Assembly: GCA_951213105.1 (NCBI GenBank)
Contig: OX578139.1
Location: forward strand, 72,416,684 to 72,480,683
DNA: 64,000 nucleotides
Direction: 5' to 3'
From: Amaurobius ferox
Lineage: Eukaryota > Arthropoda > Arachnida > Araneae > Amaurobiidae
Shown piece by piece: positions 47,861-59,890 of this stretch; the first letter of the stretch is position 1; every line of letters starts with the position of its first letter. The notes below the pieces were generated by a model. That model did not search any database. It was not told where the DNA came from and worked only from the letters and a program-made list of their open reading frames with translations. A program made the translations under genes and the position numbers.

Positions 47861-48869
47861 AACCAATTCAAAATACGATATTTCTTCTTTTTCAGTTTAT
47901 TATATGAACTTCATTATTCCTGAGAAGGTTCGTAAAATCCTATCAGTGAGAAAAAATATTACATTTACTTTGAACATTTTTCTTAGATATATCCTATTTA
48001 TTTTCTGAATATTGAAAATCGATTTAAAACTAAAAAGAATTCTGAAACTGATTTCTTTTTGAAAGTATTTTTCTTAGTTTCTAAAAATTGTGTTACAAAA
48101 ATAAAGATATTTAAGAACTACAAAAACACAGAACGAATATATTTGATTGATTTATTGATTGATTTTCATTCAAGAGCAGCAATGTACAAACCAGGTTTCC
48201 TTGGCATCGGCTCAAGTACGTTTAAGTTGCTGATGCTGTTTCTCAGGGACTGTTTGGCCGATTTACGCGAAATTCAGAACACTTATAAATCTCACCAAGT
48301 TACAGGTCATGACGAAGATCGAGTCATTCGACCTGTGGACTCAGATAATTAACGTTAAAGGTTCCCATGGTAATACTATGGACGAATATTATTTTTGAAA
48401 CATTTGCGCACTAACAAATTTTGCACAATTGTTATACGTAAAATTGTTATACGTGAAGTACTAAAAAAATCACATGGTATGTGGTTACTTATTATTTAAT
48501 ATCAACGTTGAGAAACAAACTCTGGTTACGAGGATATATATATGTGTGTGTGTGTGTGTGGGCGTGTGTGTGTTTGTATGTATGTATATGTATGTTTATT
48601 ATTTTCTACCAGCTATTAACTTACAAGCTATATTATTCTTACTATTAACTACCAGGCCACCTAAGTCATAACATGTCCACCGCCGCGGATGACCTCTATG
48701 GACCTCAATAGATATTGTTTTAATTTAGCTAACAATTTCATTCTTTCAATTGATTGATTTTGGTATGTCTTCACATTTCGCATTATGGAGTATTTTGGTA
48801 TGAGTTCACATATCGCTTTTATGAATTTTTATGTGGATTATTGCTATTCTTAGTCGAATTTCAACTATT
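47861..48869. other. Unassigned spacer
   Basis: An (AT)-(GT) microsatellite lies at 48536-48596. The plus frame at 48059-48352 has no family signature. Confidence 0.4.
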
Positions 48870-49820
48870 ACTTTCCTTATATACATAATGTATAAGGAAA
48901 GTATTGTGACGGGGTCGGAAATTCGAATTCGAGTTTTCGACGGGAGAGCACGTTTCAAGCATCCCTGATCACGAATCAAACATTTTTGAAGTGATGTCTG
49001 TGTGTGTGTATGTGTGTGTGTGTGTGTGTGGAAGTATGTGTGTGTGTCAGTGAGTCTGTGGAGACGATAACTGACGAACGAATGGACCGATTCGAACCAA
49101 ATTTGGTACAAAAAGCACAATCCGTAAACACTGGAAGCCTATTGTTTTTATACGCAATCGAATGTTCAGAACCCCCCTAAATTTTCGAATGAAATTTAAA
49201 AAAAATCGTCAAAAAATCAAAACCACTAAAAAAATTACGCAAATAAACATTTCTTATGTAATTTTTCATTAGAAAACGATTGGCATAAATTTTAGAACGC
49301 TAACATGAACCGTTCTCGAGATATTGCACATTTTTTAAAAAAATTATCAAAATGTCATAAAATAAAAAAACATATTTCCTATTGAGAAACATGTTCACTT
49401 TTCATATGTAATACCATGCGATAAATTGGGTGACATCATTCTCGTGGATCTAGCTCGTTCCATTCATGAAAAAAGATACTCTGAGTAATACTTTTGTATT
49501 TGAACGCCAATAGTCATTTATCTGCTGTAAGAATAACTTATTTGTTAGTGAATAACGCTTGGCGAGATTTTGGCGACGAATTTGGCGGAAAGTCGCCAAC
49601 TTGGCGACTTTTTGAAATGTTGCCAAATTAACGAAAATCTCTCCAAATGAATGAAAATGACGCTAAATCAATGGAAATGACGACTAATACTCGAAAATTC
49701 AATATCTTTGAAAGAATATAAGTATCTACTATAAAAAAAAACCTATTTTTTGTACTGTAAAAGTAGTAAATTGAGTACATTATATAAGGAAAGTCATGTG
49801 TTGCCCACATCAGATTTTTT
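48870..49820 (+). mobile_element. HINE-A repeat, copy h
   Basis: Very similar to copy g throughout, including head, GT tract (split by GGAAGTATG) and tail. This is the youngest-looking pair of the family in the window; they are about 1.5 kb apart in the same orientation. Confidence 0.85.
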
Positions 49821-50525
49821 TATGTGTGTGTGTGTAGTACTGGCATCTCTCGGTGGGCAAATGGATGGCAATGGAGTTTTTATTGTTATATATTCATTTC
49901 TTTTGTGTTAACCTAGACGTCAGCCACTTTTATTGCTTAATTTTACATTTTAATCAAGACATGTATTTCCACTGCATCTGCTCCCTTTTTTTTCCTGCTA
50001 TTGTAGGGATTTAGTCAAGACACATAAGTATAAATTGCTTTGCATATCTTCCTTTCTGAATGATTATGCGTTCACACATCGATTATGATTTCTACATATG
50101 AAGAAATCTCATGTAGATTTTATCTATTACGTTTTTTAAGTCACTCTCCGAAGTTTCGTTTCACTTTTATTATGGTCATAGTTATTATTAGAGATTCGTA
50201 CCTGACAAAATTGTTTTGAAAGGGTTTATATTAGGAATTTTAATTTAAAATTCGGGATATAAATTTTAATTCATTACCTAGTGACCGGTCTATTATTATT
50301 ATGTATTATGACTTGCGCTAATTGTAGGTCGACAAACATTGACCAGTTTGGTGTTTTAGATGATTTAGAAGTTTGCATACCAACTTTCAATCTGAATCCT
50401 ATTCCTTCAATAGATGTAACAATAATAGATGTTAAATTTATCCTTTTGCTGACCCATAACAAATTAATAATAACTCATTTTTTAATTTTGCAGAGTCTTT
50501 AATTGCATTTATAAACTAAATTTTA
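49821..50525. other. Unassigned spacer
   Basis: Nothing recognised before the PLE2 endonuclease remnant. Confidence 0.4.
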
Positions 50526-50530
50526 CAATA

Positions 50531-50805
50531 TGTAACTTATATTGGCCACACCAGGAGCCTTTCACATCTTAGAATGAATGTTAACAGGAATCATATTAAA
50601 ACATTGACCTCATAAGTCTTTAATGATCTGCCTACCAAAAAGCAATTTGAATATCAGCACTTTGTTACCCATGGATTTAAAAATATTTCCCTTTAATTTT
50701 TAAAAATTAAAATTTCAATCACTGATAGATTAATATTTGGAAATTATTTTTAAAAAATACAGAAATATCTTCCCCTATGGCTTAAATCAAATATATAATA
50801 ATAGT
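50531..50805 (+). pseudogene. PLE2 GIY-YIG endonuclease remnant
   Basis: VTYIGHTRSLSHLRMNVNRN aligns with VKYIGQTKNRLHLRINLHRS of PLE1, keeping YIG and the Arg. A QHFVTHGFKNIS segment matches LRHFGYHDFSKI, and after a frame change FPYGLNQIYNN matches AYPYGLNTIIF. The VIY half and the upstream Cys cluster are eroded. Confidence 0.75.
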
Positions 50806-50929
50806 AATGTAGCTAAAACTAGTTTTGATTAGAATTCCAATAAATCTTCAGTCTATAAACATCTTTTCAGTATTTAAAGTCATTTTCTCCTCATAAAAAG
50901 CGATATAGGCGTAGCAAAGGTAAAATTAA

Positions 50930-51545
50930 CTTTAGTGAAACTGTTGATTACAAAGCAGAAATTTTAAAATTACAATATAATTATTCTCAAACTTTCAATT
51001 TCCTTCCAATTAGAACTTGGTTATATAATATAAGAAAATGCAAATTAAATATATTTTATGCTAACTTTTTAAAATTAAAATTATCTAATGAGCATTTTAA
51101 ACATTTATTTTATTATTTTATTATTTCTTGTACCAATTTCTTAAATTTCCACTGACACCATTCACCTAAACCACCTACTAAAATTGCTTACTATGTAGTT
51201 ACTTTTAAACATCAAATTCTTAATTCTCTTAACTTTAATGATATTTTTGAAAAACATCAGCACTTGTTACCAGTTAGTGATATCAAAATACAAAAACTTT
51301 CAAATACAATTTACCAATTGGTAGAACTATTTACAATTACAATGAAGTGTCCAGGTTATTAAACTCTGATAATTTTTCATATGCAGTGATAAGAATCTTT
51401 CCCCTTATGTCAACACTTCTCATGGACACATTATTACTGGGGATCTCAGTATAGTTCAGGATGAAATTCTGAGGGATATTATGAATAAAGGGTCCAAATT
51501 TCGCATTCCATTCTGCAATTATCCCAAACTTCTTCTCCAGTCTTT
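50930..51545 (+). pseudogene. PLE2 RT N-terminal region
   Basis: Frame-shifted pieces include LPIRTWLYNIRKCKLN, then SDIKIQKLSNTIYQ and, at about 51415-51512, SHGHIITGDLSIV followed by KGSKFRIP. The last piece matches SHHGHIITGDLNIV and LGTKFRIQ at residues 172-203 of PLE1 RT, so this N-terminal motif is conserved between the two elements. Confidence 0.7.
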
Positions 51546-52079
51546 AAATTTTGATTTTGATAAATTTATATGCTAACAAACTAGTTCTCTATTCCATTTC
51601 TATTGAAACATTCCATTTATGGAAGTATACTACCCTACATCTTTTTAAACATGTAATTATAAACATTAATTTCGCGAAACCTACGTATCCTTTAAAAAAC
51701 TCCTTTCTGCTATTAAAGAACTACAACAACATTTTGTGATAACTAATGTAGATAAAATATTTAATAATTATGCCATTTGTAGAAACTATTATGTTTCTCT
51801 GTTACATACTTATGTAAAAATAATCATATTTTAACCCATTAATAATCAGTCTTTTAAAATTAAAACTAAATTGCTAAAATTATATACACAATTCAATATT
51901 AATTGTAAATTCCTTAAATCTCCATATGTTACTTTGGTTCCTTAATTCCATAAATCATCTCTCAGTTTTAGAATGATCACTTGTGGACATAACACTTTTA
52001 TCACTAACTACTGCTAATAAGTACTTGCTAAATTATTTAAATATAATTAACGGATCTCTTAAATTCAAGGCCTCAGAAT

Positions 52080-52850
52080 TTGAACCATAGTATTGATTTA
52101 GTTAATCATCTTAGCAAACTTCCAATTATTCTGGGTTTCCATATCTTTGTTTTTAAAGACCTGCTTAACAATATAGATATTAAAGAATTATATAAAGTTA
52201 TTATATTTCTTTATAATGATTATCTCTCTTCTAATCATGCTCCATTTAAAGTTACTAACTTTCTTATACTACTGCACTTTGTGTTATACAACAATTATCT
52301 TATCCAAGGAGATAACATATATGTACAAATATCTGGTGTACCTCAAAGGGACTGCAGTAGTAGTATCCTAACTAACTTATATCTTTGTTATTATGAACGT
52401 CATTTTTTCTCTATTTCTTATATTATATATCGATATGTTGACGATTTAATTTGTTATATCATTGATGATTCCTATTCAATTAATATTGATTTTTACGATT
52501 CTAACCTAGAATTGAGTCCTAATGATCCTAGTGCTAACAAACAGTCAATTATTTAGATTTAAATTTAAATACACTCCATAATCATGTTATTACCAATTTA
52601 TTTGATAAAAAAGTGCTTATAATTTCACTATTATTAAGCTGCTATTATATCGGTCTTATAATTCTATACAACTATTTAAAAACATCATTTTAAACCAGCT
52701 TTTTTGAATACATAGGCTTTCTGATCCTCAGTATCATTATCTCCACACAAATAATCTTAAAAGCATTTGTCAAAATCACTACTATCCAGAATTTTTGTTA
52801 ATAACATTATTAATAATTTCAATGACGCCACGTAGCAATTTTACAAGTGC
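52080..52850 (+). pseudogene. PLE2 reverse-transcriptase core
   Basis: An open stretch to 52556 holds FVFKDLLNNIDIKELYKV (motif A with Val-Phe replacing FDF, so the catalytic Asp looks lost), ISGVPQRDCSSSILTNLYL (motif B, QG changed to QR) and YRYVDDLICY (motif C intact). After a stop the match continues (LDLNLNT, NLFDKK) to YYPEFLL, equivalent to NYPENFLKYY in PLE1. Confidence 0.8.
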
Positions 52851-53430
52851 ACTCTTTATCCTTGCATGATTAACTCATTTTTATGAATTTATCCCATTCT
52901 TTTAACCTGACTTTCCACTTGTCTTAAGTCCTATACTGATTCCTATTTTTGAAGGTTTACTGTTACAACTTAGTTCTCGGTCACTCAGTTCATTCCGATT
53001 TCCATTCATTTTAACCGGGGGTTTTGTGTAATATGGCTGTACGTTCAGTTGGCAAGCACACGTGACCACAGCATATGTAAGTTTATATACATGTAAGTTT
53101 ATATTTCAGTTTTTAATTCTTATGGATTATGTTATGAATATATTATTACCTTATTATTATTATTTCCATTAGTCAGTATATATACATGTAAGTTTATATT
53201 TCTGTATTTTAATTCCTATGGATTATATTATTATTATTCTTTCCATTAGCCAGTAGACAGTTCCTATTGGATTCCAATGGGGTATAGTTAAATACTATCG
53301 GCATTGTTAGAAACTGGCTATTCTTTAGATTTTAATTCGGATTATATGGCTGTCCGGAAGAGTTTGTACTTCCGAATTAACCATTATTTTTTATGCAGTT
53401 TCAACTGATCATTATCCATGTCTTGATCTT

Positions 53431-53678
53431 TCAGCTTGAGCTAATTGTTAATGCATTTTTTAAATTTTGACATCTTTGCTCTTTCAAAATTTTATATATT
53501 TATCTCTTTAATAATGATTTATGTATACTATCATTCCCCTAATCTCATTTTTCCATTATAGCGATAAGTTATATACTACTTCCTTACTAATGGTCTATAG
53601 CTACTCATTTGTAACGGATTTGCTAGATATGGATTTTTTGTACTTAGTGTAGTTTATTCATAGTTTTCGATTAATATA

Positions 53679-53681
<3 letters not shown>
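53431..53681. other. Unassigned spacer
   Basis: Nothing recognised. Confidence 0.35.

Positions 53682-53745
<64 letters not shown>
53682..53745. repeat. (AT)n-(GT)n microsatellite
   Basis: Compound dinucleotide tract immediately before the Tc3-like element. Confidence 0.9.
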
Positions 53746-53749
<4 letters not shown>

Positions 53750-53755
53750 TATAAA

Positions 53756-55287
53756 AGGTGCGTCAGAAGAAAATATGAAATGCAATTTCATCGCTATATA
53801 TATAATAACGACTAATAAACAATATAAGACTATAAACATAGCTGTTTGATTTGAAGGTTTCAATAAACGAAGTAAACAGAAAAAATCATGAAAAAACGTG
53901 TTTCAAAAGTTTATGCAGAAGTAACATAAAACGTAGAAAATCAAAATAAAGTATGCAAATAAGGTAGTGATTTGCATAAAACAGGTCTGCAGACGTTTGC
54001 CCTGCATATACAACATATACGACTGCTGCGTTTCACCTCTCACCATTCAGTATAACGCCGCTTATGAAACAGTTTACAAAAGACGAGGTGTGAGAAATTT
54101 GGAGATTAAAAACTTATGGAATGTCTGTCTGTTCTTGATATTGCGAAAATATTAAATCGGTTAAAATGAGGCATTTATGCTGTTCTACAAAAAGAGCAAG
54201 ATTATAAAGTAAAAGATAGATTAAGCCGTCCAAAATGTGCCAGTTCTCTAGATGGCAAAAAACTGTTTCGTCTAGTATGGACTCAGGAACTGTCGTTATC
54301 TAAGATACAAAGTGATTCAGATTTGAAAGTACATCGATCTACTTACTATTCACAGACGTTTGCAAAATAATTGTAATATAATGCTCGCACATATGAAGCG
54401 AATTCCGAGTTTAACTAAAAATCATAAATTACGTCGTATGGAATGAGTTCGGGAAACACATGAACTGGGATGTCCAATGGATAACTGCTATATTTAGTGA
54501 TGAAAAGAAATGGAATATTGATGGCCGAGATGGATGGGCATGATACTGGCGTGGCCTGAGAAAATAATCGAGAATTCTTTTCAGTAGAAAATAAAGTCGT
54601 TCCTTGATGGTGTGTGTGTGGGGGAGGCGTTTTGCTTTAATGGTGCGTTATCTTAAGTCTTCCTTAACGGTAAGAAAAATGCGCTAAATTACGAACAAAC
54701 ATTAAGGGATTACATATTACCAGAAGCTGCGAATCTAGCAAGACCTAATTCCTGTTTTCAGCACGATGATGCTCGCATTCATGCGGCAAAGTCAACGAAA
54801 CTTTGGTTGTAGTGTAATAACATTTTGGTTATGTATTGACTGGCCAAAAGTCCCGACTTGAATCCCATAGAAAACTTTTGGGGGATCCTATCTAGAATAG
54901 TTTATACGAATAGACGACAGTTTTCGTCTTTGGTCGAATTGGAGTGTGAAATTGAAAACTGCTGGTATAATTTAGACCCAGAAATTATTCAATCTCTTAT
55001 TCTGTCAATGCCAGATCGTGTTTTTCAAATCATGAAACGGAATGGACATCGCATTCATTAAATAACTTTATTTTTAGTTACATATGAATAAACTTTTGAA
55101 ACAAGTTTTTTGATGCGCTTTTTGTGTTTACTTCGTTTTTTGAAACCTGCAAATCCAACAGGTATGTACATGGTCTTATATTGTTTATTAGTCATTATTA
55201 AATATATAGCGATGAAATGGCATTTCTTATTTTCTTCTTCTGATATATATTGTTGTACTAAAGTGCATAAACTTTTGAGACGCACCT
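53756..55287 (+). mobile_element. Tc3-like DNA transposon, inactive
   Basis: Long TIRs of about 180-205 bp (53756-53935 and 55082-55287) start AGGTGCGTC and end GACGCACCT. The right TIR has about 35 bp (around TACTAAAGTGCATAAACTTT) missing from the left. The transposase reads left to right. Confidence 0.8.
54078..55061 (+). pseudogene. Tc3-like transposase pseudogene
   Basis: Across several shifts and stops: IFSDEKKWNIDGRDGW with a following YWRGLRK (first catalytic Asp, typical Tc3 phrase), QHDDARIHAAKST (second Asp) and SPDLNPIENFWGILSR (catalytic Glu). Counting through the stops, 34 residues separate the last two, the DD34E signature of Tc1/Tc3. The final 67 codons (54858-55061) are open. 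N-terminal helix-turn-helix traces are weak. Confidence 0.8.
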
Positions 55288-55369
55288 CACATATATTTAT
55301 TTCAAAAACCAAAAAATATCGAAAACTCTCCCTTAATAATCTCCCTTCTTATCTTAAACGCTACTAGTA

Positions 55370-56810
55370 CAGCTTGACTAAAAGTATTAGGCAACCTACT
55401 GAAATCCATTTATTTTAAACAACTAATGTGTTGGGATAAAATAAAAATGCAGATATTCAAAATAATCATTTTTTTATTGAAACTTATCAATATTTGGTTG
55501 GACCTCCTTTCGCCTTTATAACGTCATTAATTATTTTAGGCATAGAGCGTACTAACCTACTGCATTCTGCTGCAGGTTTCTGCTGTGGGTCCTGCTGTAT
55601 CTTCTTCCATTCGTCTTGCAATATGAATTTTAAGGTTGTGTTTGAAGTAATGGAATGCTTCCTGTCCTTGCGTTTGAGAAAAGCCCACAGCTGTTCAATG
55701 GAGTTGAGGTCTGGAGACTGTGGAAGAGAATGTAAAAGATGTACACCATTTTCACTGAACCACTTCATAGTCACAGCAGATGTGTGACAAGTTGCATTGT
55801 CTTGTTGGAATTTGACCCCATCCATGTTTGTATCGCCGAAAATTAGTGAGAAAGTTGCTTGCAATGTTGTTTCTAGTACATTTATATACGTCAAAGCGTT
55901 TATTCGTCCCTCTCAGATGTACATTTCGCCCACACCGTCGGCTGCCATACATCCCCAAGTCATTATGGTGCCACCATCATGTTTCACAGTGGACACTATG
56001 CACTCTACCTTATATCCATCACCTACACGTCTCATCACATAAGACACACAAGGTGTTCTAAACACCTATAGTATTGACATTATTTTACAAACATCCTAAA
56101 GAGCGTTACAAAAATGCTACTACATATTGACAATTTCACGTTAGTTTTCAATAAAAGCAAGTGAAATAAAACATACCCGAACGTTTAATTCATCAGACCA
56201 CAGAACTTTCACAGGTCGGACGGTCTGGGTCTCAACAACAACAATCTTCTTCAGCAAAATGATGATGTTTAAAAGCCCATTCCAACCATTCTTTTTGTTT
56301 ATTTCGAAACCCCATGGCTTCTTCCTGACTTTGCAGCCTTTCAATCTAGCTTCTATAAGCCGTCTTCTAGAGGTTGGAGCAGAGATTATTTTTCTTATTG
56401 CCTCTGACAATTCAGCAGCTAATTGAAATAAAGATTTTCTACAAGTTTTCAATATAAATCGTTTCAAAAGTCGGTCATCCCTGGGCGTAGTGATCTTTGT
56501 TCTCCCACTTCTTTAACTATTTAAATGACTATCAGTATTCTTAAGGCGTTTGACGGTGTATTGAACCGGGCATCTCGAACATTTCACTTTTCTGGCAATT
56601 TCACATTGGCTATTGCCTTACTCGTATAAAAATTAAATTTTCAACCGTTGTTCGTTGCTAAGCTCCTTAGTTTTCAGCATTTTATACAGACAAGACCTCA
56701 AATTTAGATGAAATGAGCAACAATCGAGTCAACGTGTACAAACCAGAACAGCGAATGCAATCGACTGCTTCCACAAAAACCTGGAATTTCCAGTTATCAT
56801 CCTGGATATA
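55370..56810 (-). mobile_element. Tc1-like DNA transposon, inactive
   Basis: The left end, after a TA, is CAGCTTGACTAAAAGTATTAGGC, matching the common Tc1 terminus. The matching right TIR was not found, so that end is lost. The transposase is on the minus strand. It sits only 82 bp from the Tc3-like fossil. Confidence 0.7.
55487..56680 (-). pseudogene. Tc1-like transposase pseudogene
   Basis: Begins MLKTKELSNEQRLKI at 56680, then a helix-turn-helix region (ARKVKCSRCPVQYTVKRL; SAPTSRRRLIEARLKG). VLWSDELNVRV supplies the first Asp. HDGGTIMTWGCMAADGVGEM, FQQDNATCHTS (second Asp) and SPDLNSIEQLWAFLKRK (Glu, 34 residues later) follow. The last 135 codons (55487-55894) are open. Disruptions include stops near the start, a ~32-bp foreign string at 56213-56244 just upstream of the first Asp motif, and extra sequence near 56050-56145. 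Confidence 0.85.
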
Positions 56811-56967
56811 TTTTATTGGTTGTCAATTGAAATGAGGTTTGCATTTTCGTTTCAACTTCCTACTACGTATGCAGTAATAAACAAATGAGGTGATTTTGAG
56901 TAACACACTCGCAGTTAAAGTAGAAAAATTAGGGGCCTAATATTTTTTTTTAAATTAATTAATTTTA
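56811..56967. other. Unassigned spacer
   Basis: Nothing recognised. Confidence 0.35.
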
Positions 56968-57065
56968 GTTTGCCTTCGATGCATGGTAATGTATCGGGAA
57001 AGTATTGGAATCGCGTCGAAAATCGGGTTTCGACTTTTCTACGGATCGACACATGAAAGAAGGCA
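56968..57065 (+). mobile_element. HINE-B head fragment
   Basis: GGTAATGTATCGGGAAAGTATTGGAA followed by CGTCGAAAATCGGG matches the head of the element at 6843 (ATAATGTATAGGGAAAG, CGTCGAAAATCG). No tail was found, so it is truncated. Confidence 0.55.
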
Positions 57066-57217
57066 TGATAAACTGTTTCTTTAGCCTGCAAATGCATACA
57101 TCTAATTCAAATTTTCCAAGCAAAGTGTTAATTTTTTATTGAATGCAGAAGCTTTTATTTTAATTATATCTCCATTTATATTGGTCTAGCGGTACCATAC
57201 TACATCATTCGTCACTG

Positions 57218-57399
<182 letters not shown>

Positions 57400-57564
57400 C
57401 AAATGTAATACAATTCAGTTTACTACTAAATAAATACATAAATACTAAGAATATAAATATTCGAAATGTTGGCGTAAAGCTGAACTCAATCGAATACTAA
57501 CATAGCCATCCAAATGAAAAAATAGAATACAATACATATTGAAGTGTAAGGTACCACAAATTGT

Positions 57565-57637
57565 CTGGGGGAGGGGGTGTGACCCTCACTCTCCGATTAA
57601 TCATGCTTTACTCAGCGACAACACTCCCGGGAACCGG
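57565..57637 (-). other. PLE-end structured block, copy 4
   Basis: Hairpin GAGGG-GGTGTGA-CCCTC at 57571-57587. CGATT (near 57595) and AACCG (near 57633) can pair only if the minus strand is the RNA (a G-U wobble there, an A-C mismatch on plus). Upstream GTTGGCGTAAAGC (57469) matches GTTGGCGCAAAGC (8871) of PLE1. Solo end of a lost or truncated PLE. Confidence 0.5.
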
Positions 57638-58237
57638 TACATTACCGACTAATGATATAAATTCATAGAACTAACATCAAAATACAGGATATCACAGTAA
57701 GAAATAAAAGACTCACCCACTGTAAGAAATATATACTACAATTAAACACTACATTAAACTGCTTAAAGACTAGTACTATATAAACATGTATCTTTCAGGG
57801 AACTAAATACTCTGAACGATGTATTTTTTGAGCACGGTCGTCCTGATTTTTATCCAGGCGTGCTGCCTACTACACGAATCTGAATTCATACGGAAATGCT
57901 AGAAATATCAATAAGCAAATTAATTGTTATCTTGTTTGCAGTGTTTACTGAGACGGATCCCTCTGATATAATGTGTTAACAGGTATATCGCCCAAAAGGA
58001 GAATGTACATAACTTACACGACTCCTAACCAAGCGGACATCCATGGGTCGCATCCTGGGGGCGGAAGGCCAGAACGTATACTAAGCCAGAGAGCCTTCTT
58101 TCAAATCAGACGCCAAACTTCGTTTTATCGCCAGCGTGATAGGCGAAGGAGCGCTCTCTCTCTCAAGGTTAATATAGCAGCCACAACAAGAGAAAGGACT
58201 CTCGCAATTTGGTTTATCTTTTTATAGGATATAGGTA
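57638..58237. other. Unassigned spacer
   Basis: Slightly GC-richer at 58020-58190; no gene recognised. Confidence 0.4.
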
Positions 58238-58475
58238 TAACTTACAATTTAGCAATAGAGACACGTTTTAAATGGTTTGTCTATTAGATTGGAATTAAAT
58301 TAATTCAATATTGATTAGATTAAAGAAGCCGATATATAACTTACAATTAAGCAATATGGGCTTATCGCCGATATATAATTTACAATTAAGCAATATAGAC
58401 ACTTTTTAAATGCATTATCTCTTAGATTAGAATTAAATTAATTCAGTATTGACTCAATTAAAGAATCATTTTATT
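58238..58475. repeat. 137-bp direct repeat, two units
   Basis: TTACAATTTAGCAATAGAGACAC (58241) and TTTACAATTAAGCAATATAG (58379) begin two units that both run through TTAGATT-GAATTAAATTAATTC to ATTAAAGAA. A third partial start lies near 58340. Confidence 0.65.
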
Positions 58476-58939
58476 ATTTTCTAATGCTATTGTCTAGAGG
58501 AAGTTCACGGATAATCACGACATTTAGACGAAAAGATACACTTAAAGACACCATGAACACATTTCGAACATTTTGGGAAATATTTCCATCAGTGTGTGTG
58601 TGTGTATCTGTGGGGTGCGAATGCACGTATCACTATGGCAATTTATATGTAGATGTATTTTGTAGAAAATTAGAAACAGGTAGAATATTTTGTAATAAAT
58701 GGGATTAAAACATTATTCGAAATTAGAGATTTTAAATTAGAGAGAGTACGTACAGCCACGAAATTCTATATGTAGCTACATTCTGAAAAAATTAGAATTA
58801 GGTAGATCATCATGTAATTAACGTGATTAAAATACGGGTGAAAGGGAGGGAGGGAGACACAGAGAGCGAGAGAGAAAGAGTGTAGTTGTGTGTGTGTCAA
58901 AATATAGTACGATCAAAATATAGTGTGGTAACTGCAGGA

Positions 58940-59350
58940 GAGGTCGATCCTTGAGACAGCCAAACTCAAGGATGGGAGGTAAATATCTATTAACTTAATA
59001 CCTACATTTCTGACCTTGAACGATCGAGGGAGCGAAAGTGCCCCCTCGCGCTCCCCTATGGGCGCCCAAAGAACATTTTCCAGAGGGTAAACTCATGGAT
59101 GAGAAGTACAATATTGACTAGCTTGATACCTACATTTGTGACTTTGAACGACCCTGTGGGCACCCATGGCTATAAGTGTTGAAGACCTAGACCATTTGAC
59201 TAGCCCTATAGGGCTTACAGCAGCTGTTTGAGTGGCCGGGAGAGATGGCTATAAGCACAGACTAATATAGTATTCTGTGGCTATAAGTATTGCAGACCCA
59301 AACCACTCGGCTGACCCAGAGGGCTTACAGCAGCTATTTGAGTGGCCGGG
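58940..59350. repeat. Dispersed repeat family E, copy 2, with 111-bp direct repeat
   Basis: Two passages with ACCTTGAACGATCG or ACTTTGAACGACC match 30085-30130. A unit containing GGCTATAAGT, GGGCTTACAGCAGCT and TTTGAGTGGCCGGGA is present at 59168 and again at 59279. No coding function recognised. Confidence 0.55.
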
Positions 59351-59890
59351 ATGGCTATAAGTGTGTAAAGCTTTAGACTTCATGGAAACTTTTGCGGGGT
59401 CTGGAAAGACTCCATTTTTCCACCCCTGGGGAAATCGAAACTTAACTCCGTTAGGTTCTGTCCTGAGGTTACTAGTATAAGCAGGGAATTTTTTCAATGA
59501 GCTCCATAGGGAAGGGAAAGGAGGCACTTCCGCTCCTCTGGACATTTAGTGTCCCAAATGTGGGAATCACGGTAGTCGATATTGTACATATCATTGAGTT
59601 TAACTTCTAAAAAAGTGCTATGGGCGCCCATGCTTATAGTATCAACAACGGGACAGAACCTAACGGAGCTTAATATTTTTGTTTCTCACTCGAGGGCGAA
59701 TAAAATGGGTGGGAGTGTCAAAAAGACTTTATCAATCAATGACTTTGAGTCCTTCACAGCTTAACCGAATTAACTTTTATTTTGTGCAAATATTGTATTT
59801 GAAACGATTATAACCGCGAAACTCAACATATCTTAAATCAAGAATAATAATTTCCCCAAAGGTACAGGAATTATCAAATAGATTAAACAT
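59351..59890. other. Unassigned spacer
   Basis: Nothing recognised. Confidence 0.35.

Larger units (their letters stand above)
50526..53430 (+). mobile_element. PLE2: decayed permuted Penelope-like element
   Basis: Order on the plus strand is GIY-YIG remnant (50531-50805), linker and N-terminal RT region (50930-51540), RT core (52080-52850) and 3' region (52917-53430). This again puts the endonuclease before the RT, supporting the permuted clade for the locus. Many stops and shifts show it is old. The 5' end is not defined. The 3' region contains an ~86-bp tandem duplication (ACATGTAAGTTTATATTTC at about 53091 and 53176). Confidence 0.75.
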
